64,000 bases of DNA from Firmicutes bacterium UBA2116. Its GTDB lineage: Bacteria; Bacillota; Clostridia; Tissierellales; Sedimentibacteraceae. How positions within the stretch are numbered: position 1 is the first letter of the stretch; every line of letters starts with the position of its first letter. Positions 62,788 to 64,000 of the stretch are shown here, one piece after another. Both the position numbers and the translations under genes were made by a program. The stretch spans positions 1-64,000 of the forward strand of contig DCYG01000040.1 of NCBI GenBank assembly GCA_002331025.1, read 5' to 3'. Under the pieces are notes generated by a model, which made no database searches, was not told the DNA's origin, and saw only the letters and a list, made by a program, of their open reading frames with translations.

Positions 62788-63514
62788 GAGTTTTTTACAT
62801 TAATATTTACCTCATATTTTTATTAGAAATCAAGTGTAACACTTGTCTTACTTTTGCAATATACTAATACAGGACCCGGAATACCCTTAAAGATATACAC
62901 CCTCATGAACATATGGCAAACTGCATAATTTGTATAAATTTATACAGTTTTCAAAAAATCCAAACTGGAATTTTTTTAGGGGTTTTCTCTCTGACTGGTA
63001 TACTTTTTTGCATCATAAATTTATGTATATATTGAAATTTGCGCATTTGCAAAAAAATGGAATCTCAAAAAATATTTATACATGATTCACATATATATGC
63101 ATTGCACGGTTTAGTAGCAGAAGCAAAAATCACCGTTTGCAGTAGTCTGTCAAAGGTGTCAGCAACCCCGTCCCCTTGACACCCTTGACACCCTTGACAC
63201 CCTTGACAGTCCCCTTGACAGTCCCCTTGACATACCCTTGACATACCCTTGACATACTACTACCAAGCCCCATAACGGACTTTTCACCGTCAAGCTGTCT
63301 CCCATGCTGGGCACACTAAAAAAATACCAATGCTTTTTCACTGGTATTTTTAATATATATATTAAGATTGTTTTAACGTAAAAAAATATTAATCCTTATT
63401 TTTCTTAATATAAATATCTGAGGCTTTTAATAATCTTAACATTGTAATAACAATTAATACATGAAAAAGCACACTTGCAAGCATCGATACAATAACTAAA
63501 AAAGGCATTTATAT
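62788..63514. other. Intergenic region with tandem array and no clear gene
   Basis: No supportable gene was found. It contains the TTGACA tandem array at 63173-63254 and stretches of low-complexity AT-rich sequence. A minus-strand open frame at 63159-63341 translates the array and is not believed. Confidence 0.55.
63173..63254. repeat. Tandem array of CCCTTGACA units
   Basis: Eight copies of CCCTTGACA are joined by zero, GT or TA (unit length 9-12). The preceding TGTCAAAGGTGTCA (63149-63162) is the near-complement of two units, so the array can fold back. TTGACA is also the consensus -35 box, but no -10 boxes accompany the copies. Confidence 0.85.
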
Positions 63515-63629
63515 TCTCCCATAAATATATTTTAATCCATGCAACTCCATCTCCCGCTAAATATATCTTCTCTATATTGTCCACATCATAAGTGTCGTCT
63601 TTTCCCCACAGTAATTTTAAACAAACCAA
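63515..63629 (-). pseudogene. Transposase remnant (ISLre2 / UPF0236-like)
   Basis: The minus-strand segment reads LLWGKDDTYDVDNIEKIYL, then AGDGVAWIK, matching the conserved central part of ISLre2-family transposases (typical GDGAxWIK). No further homologous sequence is visible on either side, since the frame continues only as a short unrelated tail. It is a fragment of a decayed insertion element. Confidence 0.6.
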
Positions 63630-63750
63630 TTATTACTGCCGGATATTCAAAACATTCAGCTTATTTATATCAATTTTAGTATATTATATTCGTATCTTTG
63701 TATACTAATTACATTATTATAGTAAACATTTAAACATTTAGTAAACATTT

Positions 63751-63798
63751 AGGGGACGGACCTTTTCGTGGCTGCAGCCACAAAAAGGTCCGTCCCCT
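63751..63798. repeat. GGGGACGG palindrome (family B, near-perfect copy)
   Basis: The 48-bp palindrome has 24-nt arms (AGGGGACGGACCTTTT, one mismatch, then GTGGCTG and complement). Upstream, three AAACATTTA words lie in tandem (about 63724-63750). It sits downstream of the racemase-like gene. Confidence 0.9.
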
Positions 63799-63817
63799 AA
63801 AATGCTTTAAAATGCTT

Positions 63818-64000
63818 TTACTTGTATTCCTTTTCCACATAGGAGCTCGTTGATGCTCTCAGAAGTGATGAATACTCTACTTTAAATTTCACAATGTCCC
63901 CCACCTTGTAATTGCTTTCTGTTTTATCAGCATTTACAATCAGGTGATCGGAGCTTGCACCTAAAATTGATATACTTGGGTCTATAGGATGCAGGTGGTC
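63818..64000 (-). CDS. C-terminus of an alanine/ornithine racemase-family enzyme (partial)
   Basis: The minus-strand frame enters from the right edge and ends at a TAA at 63818. The 60 visible residues contain ILGASSDHLIVNAD, YKVGDIVKFKVEYSSLL and RASTSSYVEKEY. This matches the end of the PLP-dependent alanine/ornithine racemase family (Orr-type). The active site lies beyond the window. In clostridial amino-acid fermenters, ornithine racemase begins the ornithine-oxidative pathway. That role is inferred, not shown. Confidence 0.7.
   Translation of the reverse strand, partial: DHLHPIDPSISILGASSDHLIVNADKTESNYKVGDIVKFKVEYSSLLRASTSSYVEKEYK

Noticed and set aside
63173..63254. CRISPR-like array
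   Set aside because: Units are 9-12 nt with no spacers and no cas genes nearby.
63159..63341. Minus-strand open frame with SRGLSRVSRV repeats
   Set aside because: It is the translation of the CCCTTGACA array. It has no ribosome site.

Overview
The window reads as a chromosomal segment of a low-GC, anaerobic, spore-forming member of the Clostridia. The content suggests an amino-acid and peptide fermenter of the Sedimentibacter/Tissierellia type, but that placement is an inference from gene content and not a measured phylogeny. Evidence for sporulation is a PdaA-like muramic delta-lactam deacetylase, a SpoIID/LytB protein, CwlD and SpmA/SpmB. Evidence for anaerobic amino-acid use is an Opp peptide importer followed by three peptidases, a five-subunit flavin/iron-sulfur dehydrogenase of the proline/sarcosine type, several radical SAM enzymes, and the tail of an ornithine-racemase-like gene at the right edge. 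No rRNA, tRNA, CRISPR array or prophage was seen.

Layout. 1-2.1 kb: a V4R sensor protein and the start of a probable diguanylate cyclase, then the PdaA-like deacetylase. 2.1-10.9 kb: DUF1622 membrane protein, a mini-glutaredoxin, hemZ, an MBL hydrolase, dtd, relA/spoT, apt, recJ and a LapA-like protein, nearly all on the minus strand. 11-13 kb: the SCIFF ranthipeptide locus (46-aa precursor scfA, radical SAM maturase scfB) and a TIGR04086 membrane protein. 13.1-16.1 kb: a yybP-ykoY (Mn2+) riboswitch with overlapping terminator, then a P-type Ca2+/Mn2+ ATPase. 16.1-22.5 kb: ruvC-ruvA-ruvB-spoIID-queA-tgt-yajC. 22.6-31 kb: a RodA/FtsW protein, a TGS/uridine-kinase-like nucleoside kinase, an RluA pseudouridine synthase, a truncated MltG-like protein and small or uncharacterised genes. 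31-41.8 kb: oppBCDFA, pepD, a signal peptidase, an M19 dipeptidase and an M24 X-Pro peptidase. 41.9-45.2 kb: the amino-acid dehydrogenase operon. 45.4-48.4 kb: trkA-trkH. 48.4-53 kb: late cobalamin genes (cbiB, cobD, a phosphoglycerate-mutase-like hydrolase, cobQ). 53-57 kb: cwlD and then a compact signalling locus of an unknown conserved protein, a 25-aa hydrophobic peptide behind an RNA hairpin that buries its ribosome site, a membrane HD-GYP protein and a DUF5317 protein. 57-60.5 kb: spmAB, a CorC-type protein, and a Tat substrate (C_GCAxxG_C_C family) paired with its own tatA. 60.8-64 kb: a processive glycosyltransferase, a small membrane protein/XRE regulator pair, a transposase remnant, repeats and the racemase fragment.

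How the genes fit together. OppBCDFA would import peptides, PepD, the M19 and the M24 enzymes would split them, and the dehydrogenase could oxidise released proline-type amino acids. The Mn2+ riboswitch would switch on its ATPase when the metal is in excess. CwlD and the PdaA-like enzyme together supply the two steps of muramic delta-lactam formation in spore cortex.

The intergenic DNA holds at least three families of dispersed imperfect palindromes or phased repeats plus one TTGACA-containing tandem array. The items judged most worth testing are the HD-GYP/peptide locus with its structured leader, the Tat substrate-TatA pair, the phosphoglycerate-mutase-like enzyme inside the cobalamin operon, and the riboswitch-ATPase unit.
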